From an uncultured Acidobacteriota bacterium (GTDB lineage Bacteria; Acidobacteriota; UBA6911; CAINFC01), in NCBI GenBank assembly GCA_903847975.1, contig CAINFC010000252.1, positions 124,001 to 188,000 of the forward strand: a stretch of 64,000 nt of DNA, read 5' to 3'. The notes beneath the pieces were generated by a model. That model did not search any database and had not been told where the DNA came from. It saw nothing but the letters and a program-made list of their open reading frames with translations. Position 1 is the stretch's first letter; every line of letters starts with the position of its first letter. The position numbers and the translations under genes are program-made. This document shows, piece after piece, positions 45,161-52,872 of this stretch.

Positions 45161-45706
45161 TTAAATTTCCACTATGGCCAGGAAGGGCAGGTTCCGGTAC
45201 TGCTGTCCGTAGTCCAGGCCGTAGCCGACCACAAATTTATCAGGGATTTCGAATCCGATGTAATCCACGTGAATATCCACTTTTCGCCGGGACGGTTTGC
45301 TGAGCAGGGTAATGATGCGCAGAGACTTGGGCTCGCGCTTGCGTAAAATCTCCACCAGGTAGTTCAATGTTAACCCTGTGTCGACGATATCCTCGACCAG
45401 GAGCACATCTTTGCCGGCCAGACTTTCATCCGGATCCTTGAGAATGCGCACTTCGCCGGTGGTCTGGCTGGAATTGCCGTAACTGGAAACCGCAATGAAG
45501 TCGACGGTCACCGGCAGATGGATAGCCCGGATCAAATCGGAATGGAACACGTTGGCTCCCTTTAAAATTCCGATCAGGTGCGGCTGGCAGTCGGCATAAT
45601 CTTCGGTGATCTGCAGGGCCAGCTCCTCGACCCGATGTTTGATTGTCTGGCCATCGATCAGCACCTCTTTTAAATCTTTGTAAAAATGAAAAAATTTCCT
45701 TTCCAT
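45161..45706 (-). CDS. hpt: Hypoxanthine-guanine phosphoribosyltransferase
   Basis: The enzyme salvages hypoxanthine and guanine with PRPP to IMP and GMP. The 181-residue protein has the loop LKGANVFHSDLIRAI, the substrate flap VSSYGNSSQTTG, the PRPP motif VLLVEDIVDTGLTL and the purine-contact region DKFVVGYGLDYGQQYRNLPF. A good promoter precedes it. It is the first gene of a possible hpt-pduS-pduT-AGCS unit. Confidence 0.96.
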   Translation of the reverse strand: MERKFFHFYKDLKEVLIDGQTIKHRVEELALQITEDYADCQPHLIGILKGANVFHSDLIRAIHLPVTVDFIAVSSYGNSSQTTGEVRILKDPDESLAGKDVLLVEDIVDTGLTLNYLVEILRKREPKSLRIITLLSKPSRRKVDIHVDYIGFEIPDKFVVGYGLDYGQQYRNLPFLAIVEI

Positions 45707-45760
45707 ACCCCTGCCTTTGTCGGTTTCCGATAAATTCCAGCCCCAGCGGTGAAATGCCTT

Positions 45761-45790
45761 ATTTTAAAAGGATTTGAGCCATCCTGTCAA
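45761..45790 (-). promoter_or_regulatory. Sigma-70-type promoter of hpt
   Basis: On the minus strand a perfect TTGACA (45790-45785) is separated by 18 bases from TAAAAT (45766-45761). It is 55 bases upstream of the hpt ATG and lies in the gap after the sigma-factor gene. Confidence 0.7.
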
Positions 45791-45824
45791 TCGCCGGCAT
45801 GGCCAGGGGCGAAAATCCACTGTT

Positions 45825-46883
45825 TCAGACAGACGGGCCCCGGGCGGCGGCAGGCGAAGGAAGGGATATCCGGATTCCCTGTCCCTGCAGCTCGCTCTGC
45901 AAATAGATCTTCAGGAGTCCGACAATTTTCTTTTCGATCAGCCGCACCGCTTCTCGTGTCACCCCGAACTCGTTAGCCAGCTCCTGCAGCCGGGCCGGCT
46001 CCTCCGCCAGAAGCCTTCTCTTGAATATGGCCCTTTCCCTCGGGGCCAGCGTCTGCCCAAAGGCCGCCAGCTTGGCCTTCAACAGGTTCTGAAACTCATC
46101 CTCGGCAACGATCTCCTCCGGCAGCGGATCGGGCGAGGCCAGGGTGTCTATCGGGCTCTGGTCATAGTCCTCGGAGATTTTCTGGTCCAGGCTGACATCC
46201 CCGCCGCTGAGCATCGGTTCGATATCCAGGATGTCCTCTTCCTTGACCTGCATCGATTCCGCCAGCAGCTTGGTACCGGCCTCCACGCCCCTTTCCTCCA
46301 GCTTGCGCTTTTCCTTGTTCAAATTGAAAAAAACCCGGCGGCGCTCGTTGGAGGTGGCAAACCTTACCTGGCTCCAGTTGTTGAGGATAAACCGCAGAAT
46401 GTATGCCTTGATCCACCAGGTGGCATAGGTGCTGAAGCGGACTTTTTTCACCGGATCGAATTTTTTCAGAGCCTGCAGCAGCCCGATGTTTCCCTCCTGA
46501 ATCAGGTCCAGCAGGTTCATCATGTTGCGCCGGAATTCCAGAGCGACCTTCACCACCAGCCGCAGGTTGCCGGTGACGAGCTGCCGGGCGGCTTCCATGT
46601 CCTGCTTCTGGAAGTAACGGGAAATCAGATCCCTCTCCTCTTCCAGGCTCAGCCGGGGATACCGGCGGATATCCGCCAGGTACCTCTGCAGAATGTCGAT
46701 TCGGACCAGGGCCCTTTGCGGCTCTTCCATTTCTTCCGCGGCCGGTTCGCCCTCCGCGGAAGAGTCGTCCGGATGAGGCGGCACGGAATCTTCATCCGAT
46801 TCGCCCCAGACAACCTCCACTGGCGATTCCCCTTCGCCCTCTGCGTCGTGGTCTTCCCAGCCATCCATTTTCCGGCGTTCCAA
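45825..46883 (-). CDS. RNA polymerase sigma factor, RpoH-like (sigma-70 family)
   Basis: The 352-residue protein has an acidic N-terminal extension of about 55 residues, then region 1.2 (YLADIRRYPRLSLEEERDLI). Region 2 is NLRLVVKVALEFRRNMMNLLDLIQEGNIGLLQALKKFDPVKKVRFSTYATWWI. An RpoH-box-like NERRRVFFNLNKEK, region 3, and region 4 with the helix-turn-helix LQELANEFGVTREAVRLIEKKI follow. The RpoH-like box suggests a heat-shock sigma, which would fit the hslUV and clp genes in the window; this is inference. A TTG at 46883 has AGGAG 7 bases upstream; an ATG at 46868 is the alternative. It follows trmL by 73 bases. Confidence 0.88.
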   Translation of the reverse strand: MERRKMDGWEDHDAEGEGESPVEVVWGESDEDSVPPHPDDSSAEGEPAAEEMEEPQRALVRIDILQRYLADIRRYPRLSLEEERDLISRYFQKQDMEAARQLVTGNLRLVVKVALEFRRNMMNLLDLIQEGNIGLLQALKKFDPVKKVRFSTYATWWIKAYILRFILNNWSQVRFATSNERRRVFFNLNKEKRKLEERGVEAGTKLLAESMQVKEEDILDIEPMLSGGDVSLDQKISEDYDQSPIDTLASPDPLPEEIVAEDEFQNLLKAKLAAFGQTLAPRERAIFKRRLLAEEPARLQELANEFGVTREAVRLIEKKIVGLLKIYLQSELQGQGIRISLPSPAAARGPSV

Positions 46884-46956
46884 TTTTTTCTCCTGACTCC
46901 TGTCCTTTTGTCCTGTCTCCGACTAATTATATCCCCCCTGCTGCCGGTCGCCCGGA

Positions 46957-47412
46957 TCAGAACCCTTTCAGCTGCCGCAAGGCTTCATAAAGGACAATTC
47001 CTGCCGCCGTGGAAAGATTCAGGCTGCGCACCGCGCCGAACATCGGAATGCAGAAACTCCGGTCTGCAAAGCGCGACAGGAGGGATTCGGGCAGGCCCTG
47101 GGTTTCCCTGCCGAAAACCAGGTAGCTCCCCCAGGCAAAGGGAGCCCGGGTGTAGGGCCGGGGAACCTTCCGGGAAAAAAAGAGAAAGCGTGACGGATCC
47201 TGGCCGGCGAGCAGGTCTTCCAGGCGCTCGTGACGGAAGACATTCACCAGGGGCCAGTAGTCCAGTCCCGCGCGGCGCAGGTGCTTGTCGTCCAGGCGAA
47301 ATCCCAGCCGCCCGACCAAATGCAAATCGGTTTCGGTGGCCGCACAGAGCCGGGCGATATTTCCGGTGTTGGGAGGGATTTCCGGCTCGACCAATACGAT
47401 ATGCAGCTTCAT
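46957..47412 (-). CDS. trmL: tRNA (cytidine/uridine-34-2'-O)-methyltransferase
   Basis: TrmL methylates the ribose of the wobble base of tRNA-Leu. The 151-residue SPOUT protein has LVEPEIPPNTGNIARLCAATE, GFRLDDKHLRRAGLDYW and the SAM-knot motifs LVFGRETQGLPESLL and IPMFGAVRSLNLSTAAGIVLYE. Length and motifs match the family throughout. Confidence 0.95.
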   Translation of the reverse strand: MKLHIVLVEPEIPPNTGNIARLCAATETDLHLVGRLGFRLDDKHLRRAGLDYWPLVNVFRHERLEDLLAGQDPSRFLFFSRKVPRPYTRAPFAWGSYLVFGRETQGLPESLLSRFADRSFCIPMFGAVRSLNLSTAAGIVLYEALRQLKGF

Positions 47413-47502
47413 CTGGACGCTTGACCTCTTCTGTTATATGTTTATCACAGCTTACTATTTTGAAATCGATTCAAAACAACCGAGCAAAAAAAGGAATAAA
47501 GT

Positions 47503-48429
47503 ATGCATCTGATTCGCTTTGAGTGGAAGGGTCGCGTGAGCGTGGGCATCGCCCGCGGGGAAATGCTGGTGGACATGGAAGGAGTCATGGACAGTCTGGC
47601 TAAAAGACTTTCCTGGGAATCGGATTTCCCCCGCGGCAGCATGCGCCGTTTTCTGGATCTCTGCCTGCAGCCGGGAGCCGCCGATGCCACCGCCGAAGCG
47701 ATCGCCAACTGGGGGAACTCGGACAACCCGCAGCTCCTCTTCCACCCGGCGGAAGAGTGCCGGATCCTGGCGCCCATTCATGATCCCGAAAAGATTATTT
47801 GTGTCGGATTGAACTACGCCGATCATGCCACCGAAGGCGGCCGAAAACCGCCGGAGTTTCCGGTGGTCTTTGCCAAGTATCCCAACTGCATCGTCGGCCC
47901 CAACGATAAAGTTATTCTGCCGTCGCAGTACAGCCAACAGGTGGATTACGAGGCGGAACTGGCGGTGATCATCGGCCGCTACACCAAAGAAGTCCCGGAG
48001 GAAAAAGCCTATGAGCATATCGCGGGATTCACCATTCTGAACGACGTCACCGCCCGCGACTTTCAGCGCCAGGACGGTCAGTGGGTGCGGGGCAAAAGCT
48101 GCGACACCTTTGCCCCCATCGGGCCGGCCATGGTTACCCTGGATGAAATCGGCGACCCCCACAACCTGTCGATTACCATGCACGTCAATGGAGAAGAGCG
48201 GCAATCCTCCAACACCTCTGAAATGATTTTCAAGATTCCCTTCCTGGTTTCCTACCTCTCGCGGACCATGACCCTGGTTCCCGGGGACATCATTTCGACC
48301 GGAACGCCCCCCGGAGTAGGCGTTTTCCGGCAGCCGCCGGTCTTTCTGCAGCCCGGCGATATCATGGAAGCCAGGATTGAAAAAATCGGCAGCCTGATCA
48401 ATGTCACCGACGGCCGAAGCGTCCATTGA
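47503..48429 (+). CDS. Fumarylacetoacetate hydrolase (FAH) family protein
   Basis: The 308-residue protein has a FAH N-terminal domain and the C-terminal catalytic fold: KIICVGLNYADHATEGG, the metal ligands in DYEAELAVIIG, the TILNDVTARDFQ block, GKSCDTFAPIGPAMV and STGTPPGVG. Family members are hydrolases, decarboxylases or lyases acting on keto acids. It is 39 bases upstream of a lutA-like gene. In some bacteria an FAH enzyme splits 2,4-diketo-3-deoxy-L-rhamnonate to pyruvate and L-lactate, which would fit lactate oxidation next door; no rhamnonate-pathway dehydrogenase is here, so this is conjecture. Confidence 0.9.
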   Translation: MHLIRFEWKGRVSVGIARGEMLVDMEGVMDSLAKRLSWESDFPRGSMRRFLDLCLQPGAADATAEAIANWGNSDNPQLLFHPAEECRILAPIHDPEKIICVGLNYADHATEGGRKPPEFPVVFAKYPNCIVGPNDKVILPSQYSQQVDYEAELAVIIGRYTKEVPEEKAYEHIAGFTILNDVTARDFQRQDGQWVRGKSCDTFAPIGPAMVTLDEIGDPHNLSITMHVNGEERQSSNTSEMIFKIPFLVSYLSRTMTLVPGDIISTGTPPGVGVFRQPPVFLQPGDIMEARIEKIGSLINVTDGRSVH

Positions 48430-48468
48430 TTTCCGGCAGGAATAACACTCATATCGGGAGATATTTCC

Positions 48469-49188
48469 GTGAAGGTCAGCCTTTTCATTACCTGCCTGGT
48501 GGATGAGTTCTTTCCCCAGGTGGGCCAAGCCATGGTGCAGGTCCTGGAGCGGCTGGGAATCGACCTGGACTTCCCGCCGGGTCAGACCTGCTGCGGGCAG
48601 CCAGCCTACAATATGGGTCACCAGTGCGATGCCCGCCGCGCCGCCGAAAGGTACCTTCACATCTTTCGAAACAGCGAGTGGGTCGTAGCCCCTTCCGGCT
48701 CCTGCACGAGCATGGTGCGTCATCACTATCCTCTGCTGTTTGCCGATGACCCTCGCCTCCGGGCGGAAGCGGAATCGCTGGCCGCCCGCTGTTTTGAATT
48801 CTCCGAGTTTCTGGTCCGCATTTTAAAGACCGAAGATGTCGGCGCGTTCTTCCCCCACCGGGTTACCTATCATGACAGCTGCCACCTGCTGCGCATGCTG
48901 GGCCTGCAGGAGGAACCGCGCAAGCTGATTCGCTCAGTGCGCGGCATCGAACTGGTGGAAATGAACGACTCCTCCGTCTGCTGCGGATTTGGAGGAGCCT
49001 TTTCCGTCAAGCTGCCCCATTTATCCACCGCGATGATGGAAGACAAGCTGGCCCATATTCAGGCTTCCGGAGCGCAGTACCTGATTGCCGCCGATGCGGG
49101 CTGCCTGATGAACATCGGGGGCGGCGCCCGGCGGCGCCAGCTCCCGATCCAGACGCTGCACCTGATCGAGCTGCTGGCCCGTCGCTAG
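48469..49188 (+). CDS. LutA/YkgE-type CCG-domain oxidoreductase subunit
   Basis: The 239-residue protein has the two cysteine-rich CCG domains of the LutA/GlpC/HdrB family. The first is CLVDEFFPQVGQAMVQVLE with TCCGQPAYNMG. The second is HDSCHLLRMLG with VCCGFGGAFSVK. LutA forms an iron-sulfur L-lactate dehydrogenase with LutB and LutC; those two are not adjacent here. The GTG at 48469 has GGGAG 9 bases upstream. It sits between the FAH gene and a HAD hydrolase gene, 1 base before the latter. Confidence 0.87.
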   Translation: MKVSLFITCLVDEFFPQVGQAMVQVLERLGIDLDFPPGQTCCGQPAYNMGHQCDARRAAERYLHIFRNSEWVVAPSGSCTSMVRHHYPLLFADDPRLRAEAESLAARCFEFSEFLVRILKTEDVGAFFPHRVTYHDSCHLLRMLGLQEEPRKLIRSVRGIELVEMNDSSVCCGFGGAFSVKLPHLSTAMMEDKLAHIQASGAQYLIAADAGCLMNIGGGARRRQLPIQTLHLIELLARR

Positions 49189-49189
49189 G

Positions 49190-49885
49190 ATGAATTCCCT
49201 CCCCGATCGAGACCGTCCGGCGTCCGCAGTACAAGCCGTCCTGTTTGATCTGGACGGATTGATCGTCGATAGCGAGCCTCTGCACCAGGAGGCCTTTAAC
49301 CGCCTTCTCCAGCGCCACGGTATTCCCTATCATCTGGATGACGAAGAGTATGGCCGCTGCTTCGTCGGCATCCCGGTCAGCCAGAATGCGGCCCTGTTGT
49401 CCGAGCGCTTTCCCTGGAAAAAGCCGGTCGCCGAACTGATACGGGAGCGGGAATCCATTTATGAGGGGCTGATCTCCCGCCCCGCGAATCTCACCCCCTA
49501 TCCGGGGCTGGACGTCGTGCTGGAAGAGATAGGGAAGAGACAGCTCCGGGCGGCGGTGGCCTCCGGATCGCCACGCCACCACGCCCGGATGGTTTTACAG
49601 GGCCTTGGGATCGATTCCTGTTTCTCCGTGGTTCTGGGAGGAAATGACGTACCTCGTAAAAAGCCCATGCCGGATGTTTACCTCCGCGCCTTGGAGCTGC
49701 TGGACCTGCCCCCATCGGCATGCATCGCACTCGAAGACAGCGCCACAGGGGTTGCCGCCGCCAAAGCTGCCGGGCTAAGGGTTTTTGTGATCCCTAACCG
49801 CTATACCCTGCACCAGGATTTAAGCTCCGCCGATGTTCGCCTCTCCGGCCTGGTGGAGCTTCTTCCCTATCTCGGCGGCCGATAG
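49190..49885 (+). CDS. HAD-superfamily hydrolase, beta-phosphoglucomutase-like
   Basis: The 231-residue protein carries HAD motif I AVLFDLDGLIVDSEP, a helical cap domain, motif II VASGSP, the catalytic Lys in RKKPMPDVYLRAL and motif III/IV IALEDSATGVAAAKAAG. Cap type and motifs suit a sugar-phosphate phosphatase or phosphomutase. The substrate cannot be told. It starts 1 base after the LutA-type gene, so the three plus-strand genes form an operon. Confidence 0.88.
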   Translation: MNSLPDRDRPASAVQAVLFDLDGLIVDSEPLHQEAFNRLLQRHGIPYHLDDEEYGRCFVGIPVSQNAALLSERFPWKKPVAELIRERESIYEGLISRPANLTPYPGLDVVLEEIGKRQLRAAVASGSPRHHARMVLQGLGIDSCFSVVLGGNDVPRKKPMPDVYLRALELLDLPPSACIALEDSATGVAAAKAAGLRVFVIPNRYTLHQDLSSADVRLSGLVELLPYLGGR

Positions 49886-49943
49886 CAGAAGCGGACTATG
49901 CAGAAGGTACCGGGAGAAGCTTTCTTCGTCCTGTCGCGGTGTA

Positions 49944-50177
49944 TTAATGCCTCATCTGGCAGGTTCCCTGCTGCGCCGAGGGACAATGCATACAGGCATC
50001 CGATCCGGGCCTGGGCTGCGGCGCGGAGCCTCCGGCGCTGACCGCAAAGGTAGACAGCTGGCGCTCCACCTGGCTGCTGCCGCAGCTTTTGCAGCCGACA
50101 GCCCCCTCCCCCCGGGAAGAAACGATCGCTTCAAAAATGGTTCCACATTCACTGCATTTATATTCGTAAATCGGCAT
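49944..50177 (-). CDS. FmdB-type zinc-ribbon protein
   Basis: The 77-residue protein begins MPIYEYKCSECGTIFEAI and has a second pair CKSCG, making the CxxC...CxxC zinc ribbon of the FmdB family. A Ser-rich stretch, as usual, and an extra Cys cluster (CMHCPSAQQGTC) follow at the C terminus. The role of the family is unclear; regulation of formamide/amide metabolism was proposed for the name-giving protein. It lies downstream of aroK on the same strand. Confidence 0.85.
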   Translation of the reverse strand: MPIYEYKCSECGTIFEAIVSSRGEGAVGCKSCGSSQVERQLSTFAVSAGGSAPQPRPGSDACMHCPSAQQGTCQMRH

Positions 50178-50224
50178 GCAAGCTCCTTTAAAATATATAT
50201 CTTACCCCCGGAGCCGATCCGGAT

Positions 50225-50797
50225 TCAATTGGACGCCGGCCGGGGGGGCGCCTCCCCGGGGACCGGAAGCACCAGGGAATAAACTTCCCGGCAGAGCCTG
50301 TCGGCACCGGAATCCGGCGGAAGGCCGGAAAGATCCAGGGCCAGGTGAGCGGCCTGACGATAGCAGGCTTCTCTCTGCCTGAAAAAGAGCTGCACCTCCT
50401 CGACGCTTTTGTTCTGGAGCAGGGGACGGTCATTCTGAGAGCGAAGCCGGTCCAGAATTTCCTCCAGCTTCACCTGCACCCAGACCACCAGGCCGCCCTG
50501 GCGCAATCGGGGAATCATCCCTTCCATGGTGACCGCTCCTCCGCCGAGGGCTACCACACAGCATCGGTCCTCGTCCAGAAGGGCAAGGATAAGGGATTCC
50601 TCCAGGGATCGAAAACAGGCCAACCCTTTGCTGCGGATGATTTCCGCGCAGGGTAGACCTTCCTTTTTCTCCAGTTCGGCATCGGTATCCAGGCAGGCGT
50701 ATCCCAAGCGCGCCGCCAGCAGCGGCGCCAGAGTGCTTTTCCCCGACCCGCTGAACCCGGTCAGAAAAATTCGTTTTGCCAAAGCAGGGTTGCTCAT
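50225..50797 (-). CDS. aroK: Shikimate kinase
   Basis: The enzyme phosphorylates shikimate at the 3-OH in aromatic amino acid synthesis. The 190-residue P-loop protein has Walker A GFSGSGKST (about 14-22), the shikimate-binding DTDAELEK and FRSLEES, GGGAV with the substrate glycines, and the lid Arg in RPLLQ. The C-terminal tail is longer and Pro-rich. It is divergent from mutY. Confidence 0.93.
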   Translation of the reverse strand: MSNPALAKRIFLTGFSGSGKSTLAPLLAARLGYACLDTDAELEKKEGLPCAEIIRSKGLACFRSLEESLILALLDEDRCCVVALGGGAVTMEGMIPRLRQGGLVVWVQVKLEEILDRLRSQNDRPLLQNKSVEEVQLFFRQREACYRQAAHLALDLSGLPPDSGADRLCREVYSLVLPVPGEAPPRPASN

Positions 50798-50820
50798 GGT
50801 TTTCCAAGAAACGGCACCGA

Positions 50821-50851
50821 TTGCCCCGGCACATGAGGCACATGTTATAGT
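50821..50851 (+). promoter_or_regulatory. Possible mutY promoter
   Basis: TTGCCC (50821-50826) and TATAGT (50846-50851) are 19 bases apart, slightly wide. The placement, 47 bases upstream of the mutY ATG in the short divergent gap with aroK, is reasonable. Confidence 0.4.
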
Positions 50852-50898
50852 ATGGGACCGGGCCGGTGGTAATCGAAAAAGCCGGTGCGGCTCTGATT

Positions 50899-52047
50899 AT
50901 GGACCAGAACAGATCGCAAATCAACGAATCCGCCAGCGAGAACTCCTCCCCGTTCTCCTGGAGCCGGAACAGACTCCTTTCCCTGCAGAAAAAACTGCTG
51001 CACTGGTACTCCCGATCGGCTCGGGATCTGCCCTGGCGGCAGACGCGGGATCCATACGCCATCTGGGTTTCGGAAATCATGCTGCAGCAGACGCGCGTGG
51101 CCGCCGTGATTCCTTTTTACCTGCGCTTCATGGAACGATTTCCCGATATGGAGTCCCTGGCCACCACCCGCGTGGATGATGTCCTGCCGTTCTGGTCCGG
51201 ACTGGGATACTACCGCCGCATTCGCGATCTTCACCGGGCCGCGCAAATCGTTGTCCGGCAGCATGGCGGACAAATCCCTCGCACCCGGGATGGCCTGCTC
51301 TCCCTTCCGGGAATCGGAGCCTATACGGCCGGCGCGATTCTCAGCATCGCTTTTGACCTTCCGGAACCGGTGATGGACGGCAACGTCGCCCGTGTGCTCT
51401 GCCGCTTTTTCCTGATCGAGGAGAACTGGAAGTCGAAGGCCACCGGGAAAAAGCTCTGGAAAATGGCCGCTTTTCTGCTTCCTTCCGCCCACAGCGCTTC
51501 TTTCAACCAGGCCATTATGGAACTGGGCGCGGTATGCTGTCTGCCCCAGTCGCCCAAATGCTCCCTTTGTCCCTGGAAATCCGGATGCCTGGCCCAAAAG
51601 GCAGGCAGGCAGGCCGCTTTGCCGGTGAGCGGCCCCCCGGCAGAAAAAGTGCGGCAGTTCCTGAACATTTTCATCTTTTATCACCGGGGGCGCATCCTTC
51701 TGGGAAAAAAGGAGGAGGGCGCCCTGGTATCCGGATTGTGGGAGCTTCCCTCCCTGACCGCAAAGCAAGCCGCCCGGGACAGTCCCTCTTCCTTTCACCG
51801 CCGGTTAAAACAGGCCTATGGCATGAGCGCCGGGCAGGTGCAGCGGGCCGGGAAGACGCGGCACTGCATCCTGCAGCGCGAAATTCAGGCGGACGTTTTT
51901 GTAGCCCGCCTTACGGAAAGGCCGGCGTCCCTGCATTCCTTATTCCAGGAACATGCCTGGATCCGGACGGAAGAGGTTTCGCGCTACGGAGTGTCATCGC
52001 TCTCCCTCAAGTCCCTGGCTCTGGGGCAAAAATCACGGCTTCTTTAA
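50899..52047 (+). CDS. mutY: A/G-specific adenine glycosylase
   Basis: MutY removes adenine mispaired with 8-oxoguanine, complementing mutM. The 382-residue protein has the catalytic Glu in VSEIMLQQTRVAAV, the helix-hairpin-helix LPGIGAYTAGAI and the catalytic Asp in VMDGNVARVLCR. The Fe-S loop CCLPQSPKCSLCPWKSGC follows, then a C-terminal NUDIX-like 8-oxoG recognition domain (about 240-380). The ATG at 50899 is preferred; a GTG at 50866 would add 11 residues. Its end overlaps the convergent rnhB by 15 bases. Confidence 0.94.
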   Translation: MDQNRSQINESASENSSPFSWSRNRLLSLQKKLLHWYSRSARDLPWRQTRDPYAIWVSEIMLQQTRVAAVIPFYLRFMERFPDMESLATTRVDDVLPFWSGLGYYRRIRDLHRAAQIVVRQHGGQIPRTRDGLLSLPGIGAYTAGAILSIAFDLPEPVMDGNVARVLCRFFLIEENWKSKATGKKLWKMAAFLLPSAHSASFNQAIMELGAVCCLPQSPKCSLCPWKSGCLAQKAGRQAALPVSGPPAEKVRQFLNIFIFYHRGRILLGKKEEGALVSGLWELPSLTAKQAARDSPSSFHRRLKQAYGMSAGQVQRAGKTRHCILQREIQADVFVARLTERPASLHSLFQEHAWIRTEEVSRYGVSSLSLKSLALGQKSRLL

Positions 52048-52848
52048 GCGTCTTTCCGCGGCGCACAGAAGAGCCGAAAGTCTCCGGCGCTCCGGCAGGG
52101 AAAATTCGCAGGCCATCCCCTCCAAGCGCTGCCGAAGGTTCCGGAGTTCGACACAACTTGCCGCCTGGCGAATCTCGGTTTGCAACGGGTAGAAAAGGGG
52201 CTGGCAGAGCCCGGAAAATTCTTCCACGCTCCGGAAAGAGGCACGGTGAATCGGGCTGGGCCCGAACTCCCTCAAAGCCTTCTGGTGGGCCGGTGTCGGG
52301 TAGCCTTTGTGACGGCCGAAACCGTACTGCGGATACTGTTTGTCGTAGGCAACCATCAGACGATCGCGGTATTCCTTGGCCAGAATGGAGGCAGCCGCAA
52401 TACTCTGGCTCGCGGAGTCTCCGCGGATAATTTTCTCCTGCGGCCAAGGTACGTTCGGGACGGTGCGGGCATCCACCAGAACGTAATCCGGAGCGGGACG
52501 CAACTGGAGCAGAGCACGCCGCATCGCCTGCAGGGAGGCGTGGTAAATATTTTTCTCCCGGATTTCCTCCACTTCGGCAGTTCCGATGGCGGAGGCTACC
52601 GCTTCCCGTAAAAGGACCTCCTCCAGCCTCGATCTTTGCAGGGGGGAAAGGACCTTGGAATCCCTCACCCCGGGCAAACATAGCTGCACAGGCAGGATGA
52701 CTGCCGCAGCCACCACCGGACCGGCCAGCGGGCCGACCCCCGCTTCGTCCACCCCGGCGATCCGGGTAAATCCCTTTTCCCAGATCCGGCGCTCATAGGA
52801 GAGCAGGTCGGAAGCCAGATCCTGATTCCGTTTCACAGGAATACGCAA
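52033..52848 (-). CDS. rnhB: Ribonuclease HII
   Basis: RNase HII cuts RNA in RNA-DNA hybrids and at single ribonucleotides. The 271-residue protein has the active-site block GVDEAGVGPLAGPVVAAAV, the second Asp region VRDSKVLS, LVDARTV, the GDSASQSIAAASILAKEYRD block and the YGFGRHKGYPTPAH motif. A C-terminal extension of about 60 residues is unusual in length. The start is uncertain because there is no ATG: TTG at 52848 or GTG at 52836. It follows the subtilase gene by 24 bases and overlaps mutY at the 3' end. Confidence 0.93.
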   Translation of the reverse strand: MRIPVKRNQDLASDLLSYERRIWEKGFTRIAGVDEAGVGPLAGPVVAAAVILPVQLCLPGVRDSKVLSPLQRSRLEEVLLREAVASAIGTAEVEEIREKNIYHASLQAMRRALLQLRPAPDYVLVDARTVPNVPWPQEKIIRGDSASQSIAAASILAKEYRDRLMVAYDKQYPQYGFGRHKGYPTPAHQKALREFGPSPIHRASFRSVEEFSGLCQPLFYPLQTEIRQAASCVELRNLRQRLEGMACEFSLPERRRLSALLCAAERRLKKP

Positions 52849-52872
52849 AGAAGAATGAATCGGGAAAAGGGA

